Below, piece after piece: positions 1-9,551 of a DNA stretch of 64,000 bases. Within the stretch, counting starts at the first letter, position 1, and every line of letters starts with the position of its first letter. Location of the stretch: positions 316,248 to 380,247 of the forward strand of contig JADGAV010000001.1 in the NCBI GenBank assembly GCA_015231825.1, in the 5' to 3' direction. The notes below the pieces were generated by a model. That model did no database searches, was not told where the DNA came from, and was given only the letters and a program-made list of their open reading frames with translations. The translations under genes and the position numbers were made by a program. The stretch is from SAR324 cluster bacterium. GTDB taxonomy: Bacteria > SAR324 > NAC60-12.

Positions 1-70
1 TTATTTACGTTTCAATTGTTAAGGACTTTGAAGGAATAGTACATTTTGCCGAAAAACAGGAAGGGAAATT

Positions 71-1591
71 ATGGATAAGAAAATAAAACATTTTGACATT
101 GCAGTGATTGGTTCCGGGCCTGCAGGAGAAAAGGCGGCAATGCAAGCCAGTAAACTGAGAAAAAGTGTGATTCTGATTGAAAAAGATCCTGTCCATATTG
201 GAGGCAGTTCTCTTCATACAGGCACAATCCCTTCCAAATCTCTTAGAGAAACTGTCGTATATCTGGAGCTTTTAAGGAAAAGGGCCCATGGGGTAACAAT
301 CTCCTTTAAAGAAAATCTGACTGCCAATGAACTGATGAAACACAAGGATTGGGTGATAGAAGACCAAGAAGGATCTTTTCGCAGAAATTTAAAAAAGACC
401 GGAGTCGAGCTGCTTCATGGTACTCCTCAATTTCAACCGGATTCGGAGCAGGTAGGTTTGGAAGAGGAAATTACTCCTGGAAAACCTGCTGAAAAATCCA
501 GTAAATCTCCCGTGAACAAAATCAAGGGAAGCGCTGTTTTTAAAAGTCCGAAATTGATCGAAATAGATACGGGTGGAGAAGAACCGATACACATTACCGC
601 TGACTACACCGTGATCGCGACCGGGTCTCGTCCGCACAGGCCGAGCTGGGCAAAATTTGACGGTGTCAATGTTTTCGATTCCGATACGATTCTGCAGATC
701 AAAAATCTTCCAAAAAAATTAACGATTGTCGGTGCAGGAGTAATTGGCTGCGAATATGCCTGCATTTTTGCGAAATTAGGCATCCGGGTCAATCTGGTGT
801 CAAAGGACTATAATATTTTACCATTTATTGACCATGAAATAGCCGATATGCTTAAGGAACGGATGCGAGAGTCGCGCATTACGCTCCGTTTTGGGGAAGA
901 AATGGAAGCAATTAGAGTGACGAGCAAAGACTGTGTAGAGGTCCAATTGAAAAGCGGTAAAATTCTCCCCTGTTCCAGTGTAATGGTCGCCGCGGGTCGG
1001 TCTTCAAATACGGTAGGATTAGGGCTTGAAGCTATAGGTGTGAAACTGGGAAATCGTGGTTTGGTTGAAGTCAATCGTGAAACCTATCAGACATCCGTAG
1101 AAAACATTTATGCCGTTGGTGACGTGATTGGTTTTCCTGGTTTGGCATCCACCGCGATGCTGCAGGCACGGATTGCAATCCTGCATGCCTTCGGCGGATT
1201 AGAAAACGAGCGGCTGCCTGAAAATTTGGCTTTTGGCATTTGGACTATCCCTGCCATTGGGATGGTAGGAAAAACAGAACAGCAGTTGACAGATGCAAAA
1301 ATTCCGTATGAAGTTGGCATCGGTCACTTCTCGGAAGTGTCCCGAGCACGGATTATGGGGGAACACAATGGTATTTTAAAGCTCTTGTTTGATCCCAAAA
1401 CTTTAAAATTACTGGGGGTTCACGCAATTGGTCCAAGTGCGATGGAGATGATTCACCTTGGACAATCGGTGCTCTTTTTTGGAGGTACGATCAAATATTT
1501 TATGAATTCTGTTTTTAACTATCCAACGCTAGACCAGGTCTATCAGGTGGCGGCCTTTAATGGCATAAACAGATTGACCTTTGATCTCTAG
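71..1591 (+). CDS. SthA-like soluble pyridine nucleotide transhydrogenase / class I flavoprotein disulfide reductase family
   Basis: A 506-residue FAD/NAD(P)-binding flavoprotein, probably interconverting NADH and NADPH in the cytosol as SthA does. The N-terminal FAD motif (GSGPAG, residues 14-19), a second nucleotide-binding glycine motif near residue 221 (GAGVIG), the AVGD motif near 348 and a C-terminal dimerisation domain are all visible. The segment around residues 44-56 (GGSSLHTGTIPSKS) matches the SthA motif GGGCTHWGTIPSK but has Ser where the SthA cysteine lies, so it has no redox-active disulfide and cannot be a dihydrolipoamide dehydrogenase. A Lys/Glu/Pro-rich stretch of roughly 35 residues (about 125-160) looks inserted relative to SthA. 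The ATG follows an AGGAAGGGAAATT ribosome site. The stop lies one base from the stop of the convergent downstream gene. Family call is firm; the exact electron acceptor is inferred. Confidence 0.8.
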   Translation: MDKKIKHFDIAVIGSGPAGEKAAMQASKLRKSVILIEKDPVHIGGSSLHTGTIPSKSLRETVVYLELLRKRAHGVTISFKENLTANELMKHKDWVIEDQEGSFRRNLKKTGVELLHGTPQFQPDSEQVGLEEEITPGKPAEKSSKSPVNKIKGSAVFKSPKLIEIDTGGEEPIHITADYTVIATGSRPHRPSWAKFDGVNVFDSDTILQIKNLPKKLTIVGAGVIGCEYACIFAKLGIRVNLVSKDYNILPFIDHEIADMLKERMRESRITLRFGEEMEAIRVTSKDCVEVQLKSGKILPCSSVMVAAGRSSNTVGLGLEAIGVKLGNRGLVEVNRETYQTSVENIYAVGDVIGFPGLASTAMLQARIAILHAFGGLENERLPENLAFGIWTIPAIGMVGKTEQQLTDAKIPYEVGIGHFSEVSRARIMGEHNGILKLLFDPKTLKLLGVHAIGPSAMEMIHLGQSVLFFGGTIKYFMNSVFNYPTLDQVYQVAAFNGINRLTFDL

Positions 1592-1592
1592 C

Positions 1593-2837
1593 TTATTCCG
1601 CATAATTTAAACTGGCATAGAACGCGTCAAAATTGCGCAGATGCATATCAGGGGGTAGTTTGGGCATTGGACGGTTTGAGAGGAATGGGACTTTCTGTTC
1701 AGTAGTTCCCCCGTGAGAGCGAAGCGGGAGTTTGAGCGCAGAGAGGTCATGACGCTCTTGCATTGTGCCCAGTGTTGTCTTGAGACCGGAGACAATAATT
1801 ATATCACCCAATCGATCTTCAGAAAGTTCAAAGTACCTGCAACCGGCTGCTCCGGACAATGCCATTGTGATTCCATCGAGCGATCTTAGGCGATGAATTG
1901 CATCATTGGCATCGACTTTCTTGCTCAGATAAACCGTTGCAAATGAGCCCAAAGCCCCATGGTGGACTACATAAGGATCTGTGATGGGTAAAATCACACG
2001 TGCATTTTCTTTACCATACCACTGATCGAAAAGCTCCTGAAGGAAGACAATTTCGGGATTTCCTTCATCGTCATGTTTGGCATTCATTCCATGATCTGCA
2101 GTGAGCGTGATCACAGTTTCCATCTCATCCAGTTGAGCCCAGTATGCATCCATCATTTGATAAAAAGCGTTGGCCTCATCGGTTCCTGGTGCGTACTTAT
2201 GCTGAATGAAATCTGTCGTGGAAAGGTACATTAATTCAGGACGCTCCCTTTCCATAATCTTCACTCCTGCTGCAAAGACGAACTCGCTGAGCTCCGCACT
2301 GTAAACCGAAGCAACTGGCATCCCGACCATTTCAAGAACATTCTCAATTCCGTTTTCATGCAATGAAGTCTGATCGGCTTTTTCTGCAGAAAAACAAATG
2401 GCGGAACCCTCGGTAAATTTCAATTCATAGCCAAGCAGTTTTCGCAGTTTGTCCTTGGCAGTGATAGCGACGACTTTAGCCTGAGCATCCTGGAATGCCT
2501 TGAAGATTGTACCAGCCCTAAGGAATTGAGTATCGTCCATCATCACTTCTTCATCAGTATCCCGATTGTAGAAAAAGTTTCCGCAAATTCCATGCATTGA
2601 AGGTGGTACACCGGTAACGATTGATATGTTGTTGGGATTGGTGAAACTGGGGACGACAGAGTCGGCGATCCGATCTGTGCCGTGGTTTTCCAAAGTCCTT
2701 TTCAGCCAGGGCATGGACCCTTTGGCCATAGCTTGAGTCATGTATTCCGGTTGACTGCCATCGATGCAGACCACCACAACAGGTCGCTCCGATCGAGAAT
2801 AAAGTCGTCCATTTACGGAAATTTTTGAATTTTGCAT
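1593..2837 (-). CDS. phnA: Phosphonoacetate hydrolase (alkaline phosphatase superfamily)
   Basis: A 414-residue metal-dependent hydrolase that should cleave the C-P bond of phosphonoacetate to acetate and phosphate. The first metal-site Asp lies in VVVCIDGSQPEY (D26), and the nucleophile Thr lies in the SFTNPNN motif (T66), followed by the family hallmark of an early TGVPPSMHGICGNFF segment. Further metal ligands are in TTDFIQHKYAPG, LTADHGMNAK and the C-terminal LRSHGG motif. The length matches known phosphonoacetate hydrolases (about 400-420 aa). No phnW, phnY or LysR regulator is next to it. The nearest neighbours are the convergent transhydrogenase-like gene and, divergently, a peptide-type ABC importer. 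The protein could instead act on another phosphonate or nucleotide diester, but the motif pattern favours PhnA. Confidence 0.82.
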   Translation of the reverse strand: MQNSKISVNGRLYSRSERPVVVVCIDGSQPEYMTQAMAKGSMPWLKRTLENHGTDRIADSVVPSFTNPNNISIVTGVPPSMHGICGNFFYNRDTDEEVMMDDTQFLRAGTIFKAFQDAQAKVVAITAKDKLRKLLGYELKFTEGSAICFSAEKADQTSLHENGIENVLEMVGMPVASVYSAELSEFVFAAGVKIMERERPELMYLSTTDFIQHKYAPGTDEANAFYQMMDAYWAQLDEMETVITLTADHGMNAKHDDEGNPEIVFLQELFDQWYGKENARVILPITDPYVVHHGALGSFATVYLSKKVDANDAIHRLRSLDGITMALSGAAGCRYFELSEDRLGDIIIVSGLKTTLGTMQERHDLSALKLPLRSHGGTTEQKVPFLSNRPMPKLPPDMHLRNFDAFYASLNYAE

Positions 2838-3128
2838 TCATCCTCCATCAATTATTTGCACTTCACTGTCAGGAACCCCTGCTCCCTTTAAAACCAGAAT
2901 TCTATTTTCAAAATCCGGGTATGAACATTTTGATCCCTCTTGAAGACATCTTTGTCCCAGCTTCCATCAACTACTATGACGTGATGAGTTTGTCGAGGGT
3001 TTGTTGAGAAGGTTATTCCTCATGACTTGGCCAATAAAAAATATTTGTTGAAAATTTTATTAAACAAGGTAATGTCAGCCAAAATCAAACGGCAAATGCT
3101 TTTCATCTTTTGTGGAGGAGGAAAGATT

Positions 3129-4127
3129 TTGGATAGCTTGCTCGAAATTGATAACCTGCGCACCCAGTTTTTTACTTCCGGTGGAACCGTTATGGCGGTG
3201 GATGGCGTTTCTTACGATGTCCAGGAAGGAGAAACTGTAGCAGTCGTCGGTGAATCAGGCTGCGGTAAATCGGTAACCGCTCTTTCGATAATGAGATTGA
3301 TTCCTGATCCTCCTGGAAAAACCGTTGGAGGCCGCATTCGATTCATGGGAAAAGATCTGCTTTCCCTGGATGATGAAAGCATGCGGCAGATTCGAGGACG
3401 AAACATTGCAATGGTTTTCCAGGAACCGATGACTTCCCTCAATCCTGTCCTCACCATCGGGCGTCAAATTTCCGAAACTTTAGAGACTCATCTTGGAATT
3501 TCTGAAGAGGAGCAGCAAAAACGAGCAGAAGAACTGCTCGATATGGTAGGTATCGCTGATGGAAAAAGGCGTTTGAAGCAATATCCGCATCATCTCAGTG
3601 GAGGGATGAGGCAACGGGTGATGATTGCTCTCGCCCTGGCCTGTGAACCCAAACTGATCATTGCCGATGAACCTACCACCGCGCTGGATGTAACCATTCA
3701 AGCGCAAATCCTGGAATTGATGAAAGATCTGACACATCGACTGGGTGTGGCGTTGATTGTTATCACTCACAACCTGGGAGTGGTAGCCCGATATGCCAAC
3801 AAAGTCAACGTGATGTATGCCGGCAAGATCGTCGAAAAAGGAACTGCCCATCAAGTCTATTACAACCCCCGCCACCCCTACACTTTGGGCTTGCTCAGTT
3901 CTGTACCCCGTATGGATCAGGCGCGTGGGCAAAAGCTAGTGCCGATTTTTGGACAGCCTCCTGATTTGACCCGCCTGGGCGTCGAATGTGCCTTCAGACC
4001 GCGATGCCGCTTTGCTATTGATCGGTGTTCTCGAGAAATTCCGCCATTGGAAAATTTTGCTGATGGTCAGCAAGCTGCTTGTTGGCGAATGCATGAGATT
4101 GATGATCTCAAGAAGGAAACCCTATGA
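3129..4127 (+). CDS. dppD: Peptide/nickel-type ABC transporter ATP-binding protein (DppD/OppD)
   Basis: First ATPase of a five-gene importer. I place the start at the TTG at 3129 (332 aa) because it is preceded by a strong GGAGGAGG ribosome site at 3114-3121 and the family homology begins right there ([14 protein letters not shown]). An upstream reading frame exists but is not family-like. Walker A is GESGCGKS, the Q-loop lies in [12 protein letters not shown], the ABC signature is LSGGMRQR and Walker B is [12 protein letters not shown]. The C-terminal oligopeptide-transporter extension with the Cys-rich CAFRPRC motif, typical of OppD/DppD, is present. The stop overlaps the start of the next ATPase by 4 bases (ATGA), so the two are translationally coupled. 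Confidence 0.92.
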   Translation: MDSLLEIDNLRTQFFTSGGTVMAVDGVSYDVQEGETVAVVGESGCGKSVTALSIMRLIPDPPGKTVGGRIRFMGKDLLSLDDESMRQIRGRNIAMVFQEPMTSLNPVLTIGRQISETLETHLGISEEEQQKRAEELLDMVGIADGKRRLKQYPHHLSGGMRQRVMIALALACEPKLIIADEPTTALDVTIQAQILELMKDLTHRLGVALIVITHNLGVVARYANKVNVMYAGKIVEKGTAHQVYYNPRHPYTLGLLSSVPRMDQARGQKLVPIFGQPPDLTRLGVECAFRPRCRFAIDRCSREIPPLENFADGQQAACWRMHEIDDLKKETL

Positions 4128-5176
4128 GTACTGCAAGCCGCAAAGCAAGCAGCAGTCCGGCAGGCTCTTCACCTCCCGGAGGGCAGGATGCCTTGCTGGA
4201 GGTGCGCCATTTAAAGAAATACTTTCCTGTAACTGAGGGAATTTTCATTCAAACTGAAATTGCCCAGGTCAAAGCGGTAGATGATGTCAGCTTCAAGATT
4301 TACCGCGGAGAAACTCTAGGGATGGTTGGAGAATCGGGATGTGGAAAAACCACCACCGGCCGCTGCATTCTCCATCTAGAAACTCCAACTGAAGGTGAAA
4401 TTTTCTATAACGGTATAAATCTTACGAAACTGGACCGTAAATCATTGAATCGGATGCGAGAGCAGATTCAGGTTATATTCCAGGATCCCTACAGCTCCCT
4501 CAATCCACGCATGAAAATAGGAGAAATAATCTCGGAACCGATGCGTGTCCACCAGATTGAAACAGACAAAAAAAAACGCAATCGTCGAGTCCATGAGTTG
4601 TTGGAAACTTGTGGATTATCTGCAAAAATGGCAGATCGATATCCTCATGAAATGAGCGGAGGACAACGTCAGAGGGTAGGAATAGCAAGAGCCTTGTCGA
4701 TGCGGCCGGAATTTATTGTCTGTGATGAAGCTGTGTCTGCGCTAGATGTTTCTATCCAGGCTCAGGTGATCAATTTACTTGAAGATCTGCGGGATGAATT
4801 CAATCTAACCTATTTGTTCATTGCCCATGACTTGAGCGTTGTGCGTCATCTCTGCCATCGGGTGGCAGTGATGTATCTCGGGAAAATGGTGGAACTCTCA
4901 GAATGTGACGATTTATATGAAAACCCGACGCATCCGTATACGCAAGCATTGTTATCGGCGATCCCGGTACCGGATCCCAAGGTCGAGGATGCTCGGGAAC
5001 ATCAGGTACTAAAAGGAGAAATACCCAGTCCCATCAATCCGCCAAGTGGTTGTGTATTTCATCCACGCTGCCCAAAAGCAGTGCAAAACTGCAGTCGCCA
5101 GATCCCGGAATTGAGAGAAATCAAGCCAGGACACTGGGTCGCCTGTGATGAAGTGTCTGCACCATCAATTAGATAA
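4124..5176 (+). CDS. dppF: Peptide/nickel-type ABC transporter ATP-binding protein (DppF/OppF)
   Basis: Second ATPase of the importer, 350 aa. After a Ser/Gly-rich N-terminus of about 25 residues come the ABC domain with Walker [11 protein letters not shown]-loop [12 protein letters not shown], signature MSGGQRQR and Walker [13 protein letters not shown], then the OppF-type C-terminal extension with [10 protein letters not shown]. The usual DEPVSALD Walker B has Ala in place of Pro here (DEAVSALD), which is common in OppF-like proteins. It pairs with DppD as the nucleotide-binding heterodimer energising the two permeases encoded downstream. The start overlaps the previous stop by 4 bases. Confidence 0.92.
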   Translation: MSTASRKASSSPAGSSPPGGQDALLEVRHLKKYFPVTEGIFIQTEIAQVKAVDDVSFKIYRGETLGMVGESGCGKTTTGRCILHLETPTEGEIFYNGINLTKLDRKSLNRMREQIQVIFQDPYSSLNPRMKIGEIISEPMRVHQIETDKKKRNRRVHELLETCGLSAKMADRYPHEMSGGQRQRVGIARALSMRPEFIVCDEAVSALDVSIQAQVINLLEDLRDEFNLTYLFIAHDLSVVRHLCHRVAVMYLGKMVELSECDDLYENPTHPYTQALLSAIPVPDPKVEDAREHQVLKGEIPSPINPPSGCVFHPRCPKAVQNCSRQIPELREIKPGHWVACDEVSAPSIR

Positions 5177-5242
5177 TCTGTCTGCTGATGGTCTATGAAA
5201 AGAAGCGGTAACGCTTTTTAAATCAAGAAAAAGGAGATAGGT

Positions 5243-6850
5243 ATGAAGAAAAAATATTGCAAACTGGCAGTAATTTTGCTCCTGGGCTGTGTTATGTGCC
5301 TGGGAAGTATCGGTCAGGTCTGGGCTCAAAAAAAGGGGGGGATCATGAATTTTGTGGTTCCAGCAGAACCGCCCAGTTTTGATGGTCATCGAGAAACAAC
5401 GTTCGCTCTGATTCATCCCATTGCCCCTTTCTACAGCGTGCTTTCAAGAGTCAATCCGGACAATCCCTCTTCTCCAACTGACTTCGTGTGTGATTTGTGT
5501 ACTGAAATGCCGACACCAACGAATGGTTCAAAAAGGTATACTTTTAAAATTCGAAAAGGGGTCAAATTTCATGACGGAAGCTCGTTGACAGCACAAGATG
5601 TTTTGGCAACTTTTCAACGACTCGTTTTTCCCCAAGAAGGTGTCAACAGTGCCCGCAAAGCCTATTTTACCATGGTTGAAAAAATCTCTGCTCCAGATGA
5701 TGAAACAGTTGTTTTTGATTTAAAATATCCATCAGGAGCATTTATCCCTGCAGTTTCAATGCCTTACAATTTTGTTTATGCAAAAGCAAAACTGGACCAG
5801 GATCAGCATTGGTTCGAAAAAAACATTATGGGTTCCGGTCCATTCATCTTTGAAGAACGTCAAGCCGGTGCCTTTATTTCTGGAAAAGCAAACCCGAATT
5901 ACTATCATGCGGGTAAACCGTATCTGGATGGATTCAAGTCCGTTTTTGCAAACAAGCAGTCCCTTCGGGTTCAAGCCATTCGCGGCAACCGCGCAATGAT
6001 TGAATTTCGGGGCTTCCCACCTAAAAGCAGAGACGATTTAGTGAAGGCATTAGGAGACAAGATCACAGTTCAGGAAAGCGACTGGAACTGTGTCTTGATT
6101 GTGACACCAAATCACAAGAAAAAGCCCTTCGATGATCCCAGAGTTCGACGTGCCCTCAGTTTAGGCATCGATCGTTGGGGTGGTGCTAACGCGCTTTCTA
6201 AAATTGCAATTGTAAAAACTGTTGGTGGTGTCGTTTTCCCCGGGCATCCGCTTGCAGCCAGCAAAGAAGAACTTCAAAAAATTGCTGGTTACTGGCCGGA
6301 TATTGAGAAGTCTCGGAAAGAGGCCAAACGCCTGCTCAAAGAAGCCGGTCACGAAAACCTTTCTTTCACGCTTCATAATCGGGCGGTTGATCAGCCCTAC
6401 AAAATTGTGGGTACCTGGTTGATTGACCAGTGGAGTCGGATCGGTCTCAATGTCAAGCAATGGACCCAGCCTACAGGACCGTTTTATGCGACTCTGCGTA
6501 AAAAAGGAGATTATGATGTGTCTTTGGATTTCAATTGTCAGTCGGTTGTGAATCCATTGCTGGATGTGGGTAAATTTATTTCGAATGATCGTTCCGGAAA
6601 CCAATATGGGAACTACATCGATCGAAATATGGATCAAATGTATGATGAAATGAATCAGACTGCAGATCCTGCTGAACAGCGCAAAATCATGAGGAAGTTT
6701 GAAAAACGTGCCATAGAAGAGCAAGCCAACGCTTTTGTTACCTTGTGGTGGTATCGAATTATTCCTCATCGTTCTGCTTTGAAGGGTTGGAAAATTAGCC
6801 CAAGTCACTACTTGAACCAGGATCTTTCTGGTGTTTGGATTGAAGAATAG
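5243..6850 (+). CDS. dppA: Extracellular solute-binding protein, family 5 (peptide/nickel-type)
   Basis: A 535-residue periplasmic binding protein delivering substrate to the DppBCDF-like transporter. It has a clear Sec signal peptide: KKKYCK, a hydrophobic core, then a VWA/Q cleavage site near residue 28. The mature part carries the SBP_bac_5 hallmarks (PTDFVCDLCTEM and the FKIRKGVKFHDGSSLTAQDV segment, which is the family signature). A strong AAAGGAG site precedes the ATG. The cluster-5 family binds peptides, opines, nickel or oligosaccharides, and the substrate cannot be read from the sequence. The adjacent phosphonoacetate hydrolase makes an organic phosphonate or modified peptide conceivable but unproven. 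Confidence 0.9.
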   Translation: MKKKYCKLAVILLLGCVMCLGSIGQVWAQKKGGIMNFVVPAEPPSFDGHRETTFALIHPIAPFYSVLSRVNPDNPSSPTDFVCDLCTEMPTPTNGSKRYTFKIRKGVKFHDGSSLTAQDVLATFQRLVFPQEGVNSARKAYFTMVEKISAPDDETVVFDLKYPSGAFIPAVSMPYNFVYAKAKLDQDQHWFEKNIMGSGPFIFEERQAGAFISGKANPNYYHAGKPYLDGFKSVFANKQSLRVQAIRGNRAMIEFRGFPPKSRDDLVKALGDKITVQESDWNCVLIVTPNHKKKPFDDPRVRRALSLGIDRWGGANALSKIAIVKTVGGVVFPGHPLAASKEELQKIAGYWPDIEKSRKEAKRLLKEAGHENLSFTLHNRAVDQPYKIVGTWLIDQWSRIGLNVKQWTQPTGPFYATLRKKGDYDVSLDFNCQSVVNPLLDVGKFISNDRSGNQYGNYIDRNMDQMYDEMNQTADPAEQRKIMRKFEKRAIEEQANAFVTLWWYRIIPHRSALKGWKISPSHYLNQDLSGVWIEE

Positions 6851-6924
6851 GTCTTCAATTATAAGTGATTTCACTCGGCCTGGATTTCGGCGAGTTTCAA
6901 AAAACTATTAGATTGACAGGTTTG

Positions 6925-6943
6925 GTGCCGGAAAATCCGGCAC
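6925..6943 (+). other. Perfect intercistronic hairpin between binding-protein and permease genes
   Basis: GTGCCGGA (6925-6932), a 3-base loop, and TCCGGCAC (6936-6943) form a perfect 8-bp stem. It lies in the 160-base gap between the binding-protein stop and the permease start and has no run of T directly after it. In many ABC importer operons a hairpin at this point stabilises the binding-protein mRNA or partly terminates transcription, which gives excess binding protein. That role is inferred. Confidence 0.55.
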
Positions 6944-7011
6944 GGCCTCAATTTGTTTTTGAAATTCTTTTTGTTCAGGAATCAGGCCGGTTTTCCATCG
7001 TGAGTTAAATC

Positions 7012-7983
7012 GTGTTTCGATATATCGTCAAACGGATTCTCCTCGTTATCCCGACATTGTTGGGTGCAGCAGTCCTGGTATTTTTGCTGCTGCGCATGAT
7101 TCCGGGAGATATCTGTGAATTAAAACTGGCGGGTACAGGCGGCTATTTTGACAAGGAAGCGCTTGCAATCTGTCAGAAGGAACTAGGTTTAGGTCGTCCT
7201 CTGCTGGTCCAGTTTTTTGAATGGATTTGGGGAGTGATGCGTTTTGATTTTGGTGTCTCAATGTGGACGAATCGACCGATCATTGAGGAAATTGGACTGC
7301 GATTTCAATTGTCGTTGGAAATTGCCCTTTTAGCAACCTTTTCGGCAACTTTAATAGCAATCTCACTGGGAGTGACTTCTGCGATTAAGCAGGATACCTG
7401 GATTGACTATTTAGTGCGTCTCTTCAGTATCGCGGGAATTGCGATGCCGTCCTTCTGGCTCGGCATTCTGATTATTCTCGGACTGCTCATATCAACTCAA
7501 GCATGGTTTGGTGAACCCTGGATGATGCCGATTGAATACACCCCCATTTGGGTCGATCCAATTGCCAATCTTTCGCAGGTGATATGGCCTGCTTTGGCGA
7601 CTGGATATCGGTATTCAGCTGTCGCAACGCGGATGACCCGTTCTGCCATGCTGGAAGTGTTACGGGAAGACTACATTCGGACAGCTCGTGCCAAAGGCTT
7701 GTTGGAAAAAGTCATCATCAACCGGCATGCTCTCAAAAATGCACTCTTGCCTGTCATCACGGTTATCGGCATTGAGTTTGCGTTTTTAATGGGGGGCTTG
7801 GTCGTGACAGAGCAGGTTTTCAATCTTAATGGATTAGGAAAGCTGTTTGTAGGTTCCGTGAGCAATAACGATTATACAATGACTCAGGCTTTAGTGATGC
7901 TGGTCGCTTTGATCTTCGTGGCAACCAATCTTGTTGTCGATATTCTATATGCCTGGTTGGATCCCCGTATTCGCTACAATTGA
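7012..7983 (+). CDS. dppB: Peptide/nickel-type ABC transporter permease (DppB/OppB)
   Basis: A 323-residue inner-membrane permease of the BPD_transp_1 family with six predicted membrane segments. The N-terminus (FRYIVKRILLVIPTLLGAAVLVFLLLRMIPGD) is the DppB signature. The cytoplasmic EAA loop is recognisable as REDYIRTARAKGLLEKVIINRHALKNALLPV. It starts with GTG at 7012; the residues read immediately from that codon match the family start. It forms the channel with the DppC-like protein encoded right after it. Confidence 0.92.
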   Translation: MFRYIVKRILLVIPTLLGAAVLVFLLLRMIPGDICELKLAGTGGYFDKEALAICQKELGLGRPLLVQFFEWIWGVMRFDFGVSMWTNRPIIEEIGLRFQLSLEIALLATFSATLIAISLGVTSAIKQDTWIDYLVRLFSIAGIAMPSFWLGILIILGLLISTQAWFGEPWMMPIEYTPIWVDPIANLSQVIWPALATGYRYSAVATRMTRSAMLEVLREDYIRTARAKGLLEKVIINRHALKNALLPVITVIGIEFAFLMGGLVVTEQVFNLNGLGKLFVGSVSNNDYTMTQALVMLVALIFVATNLVVDILYAWLDPRIRYN

Positions 7984-8009
7984 CAGGTTCCTTGGAGGAA
8001 AGATCAACA

Positions 8010-8933
8010 ATGGGAGAATTGCGAACAACAGTTGAGGTGAGAAAGGCTGCAGAACTTGCAGAAGCCGAGGACATTGAATCCACCAGCCGATTCACTTTGA
8101 AAAAAGCATTTGCACTAATGCATCGACAGCCTTTAGGGACGGCAGGTCTTTTCATTGTGCTTTTTATGATATTGATGGCGATTTTTGCCAACTACATTTC
8201 CCCGTACAATCCAGTGGAAAATGATTTTATGTCAATGGGGGCAGCCCCGAACGGTGAACATTGGTTTGGGACGGACCAATTCGGTCGTGATTTGCTGACG
8301 AGGATCATCTACGGCGCCAGAACAGCACTTTTTGTTGGATTCAGTTCAGCTTTTATCGGGGCAACAATTGGTCTGGTGCTCGGTGTGACAAGTGCTTATT
8401 TTGGAGGCTATTTCGACCTCCTGTTTCAACGAGTGATGGATATTTTCATGGCATTCCCTTTAATTATTATGGCCTTGGCTGTTGTAACTGCACTGGGACC
8501 TGGAACAGTCAATGTGATCATAGCCATTACAATTCCATTTGTTTCGAGGTGTGCAAGGGTGGTGCGTTCCAGTGCATTGGCAATTCGGGAAATCCCCTAT
8601 GTCGATGCAGCTCGAGCCTTAGGTTTTGGTCACAACCGTATTGTACTGCGTCATATGGTACCCAACGTGATGGCGCCTTACCTGATCATGATCACTTCTT
8701 TTCTTGGACAAGCAATTCTGCTTGAAGCCTCTCTTTCATACCTCGGTTTGGGAGTCCAGGAACCGACTCCTGCTTGGGGACTGATGCTGCAGGGAGGGGC
8801 CGAGGAATATGCAGAGAGCGCTCCCTGGATTGCTATTTTCCCGGGCTTGGCGATCTCATTGGCAGTGTTCGGGTTCAATTTGTTCGGGGATGCTTTAAGA
8901 GACGTGCTCGATCCTAAATTGCGGTCACGCTGA
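8010..8933 (+). CDS. dppC: Peptide/nickel-type ABC transporter permease (DppC/OppC)
   Basis: Second permease of the importer, 307 aa from the ATG at 8010. That ATG is chosen over an upstream TTG that overlaps dppB because TTGGAGGAAAG stands 8-12 bases before it. The protein has the OppC N-terminal segment, a first membrane helix near residue 45, the conserved PNGEHWFGTDQFGRDLLTRIIYGAR motif, and the EAA loop VDAARALGFGHNRIVLRHMVPN. The last 9 bases overlap, tail to tail, the 3' end of leuD on the other strand, so the two transcripts run into each other without an intergenic terminator. Confidence 0.92.
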   Translation: MGELRTTVEVRKAAELAEAEDIESTSRFTLKKAFALMHRQPLGTAGLFIVLFMILMAIFANYISPYNPVENDFMSMGAAPNGEHWFGTDQFGRDLLTRIIYGARTALFVGFSSAFIGATIGLVLGVTSAYFGGYFDLLFQRVMDIFMAFPLIIMALAVVTALGPGTVNVIIAITIPFVSRCARVVRSSALAIREIPYVDAARALGFGHNRIVLRHMVPNVMAPYLIMITSFLGQAILLEASLSYLGLGVQEPTPAWGLMLQGGAEEYAESAPWIAIFPGLAISLAVFGFNLFGDALRDVLDPKLRSR

Positions 8934-9551
8934 GGGATTGACCTGATAGATCCAGGGAAATACTTGCTGATCATTCGCCTGATAAGCAGAAATTTCATGG
9001 TCATATTGGAGAGTCATAGCAAGATCATCCAAGCCTTCCAAAAGACAATTTTTCCGGAATTCATTGATCACGAAATAAACAGTGTTCCCTGAAGGAGTAA
9101 TTATTTTATTGGTCTTCAAATCGATCGTGAATTCACCTGATTCCGCTTCTTCTGCAAAAGTTGATACTTGCTCACTCGGCAAGTTTATGGGAAGCAATCC
9201 CTGTTGAAGACAATTATTGTAAAATATTTCACCAAAACTTGACCCAAGCAGACAGCGGATTCCCAAGCCAGCCAATGCGGAAACTGCTGCTTCACGGGAA
9301 CTTCCGCAGGCAAAATTCTCTCCGGTCAATAGAATTTTTACCTTCCTGAAAATTTGTTTGTTCAATACGAAATCAAGATTTCGGTTTCTCTGGTCTGCGT
9401 CCCCGAGGTAGCGAAGAGGCTCAAATGCATAGTGACATATCGGATATTTTTGTTTTGCTGTATACCGGTTCATCGGAATAATGATATCAGTGTCAATATT
9501 TGGCAGCAGAATAGGGGCCGCTATTGATTTTATTGTTGTAAATTGCTTCAT
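8925..9551 (-). CDS. leuD: 3-isopropylmalate dehydratase small subunit
   Basis: A 208-residue swivel-domain subunit of isopropylmalate isomerase, in the leucine pathway. Visible family motifs are LLPNIDTDIIIPMNR near the N-terminus and GENFACGSSREAAVSAL in the middle. The length fits the bacterial LeuD family. The start overlaps the leuC stop by 4 bases (ATGA), so it is coupled to leuC. leuA and leuB are not in this window. Confidence 0.95.
   Translation of the reverse strand: MKQFTTIKSIAAPILLPNIDTDIIIPMNRYTAKQKYPICHYAFEPLRYLGDADQRNRNLDFVLNKQIFRKVKILLTGENFACGSSREAAVSALAGLGIRCLLGSSFGEIFYNNCLQQGLLPINLPSEQVSTFAEEAESGEFTIDLKTNKIITPSGNTVYFVINEFRKNCLLEGLDDLAMTLQYDHEISAYQANDQQVFPWIYQVNPSA

Noticed and set aside
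2825-3007. 60-codon plus-strand frame downstream of the PhnA-like start
   Set aside because: Overlaps the phnA 5' end antisense, has no ribosome site and no recognisable sequence.
5203-5216. AAGCG-GTAA-CGCTT hairpin before the binding-protein gene
   Set aside because: A five-pair stem with a short T-run that lies only 27 bases from the start codon. It could be an attenuator, but the support is too thin.
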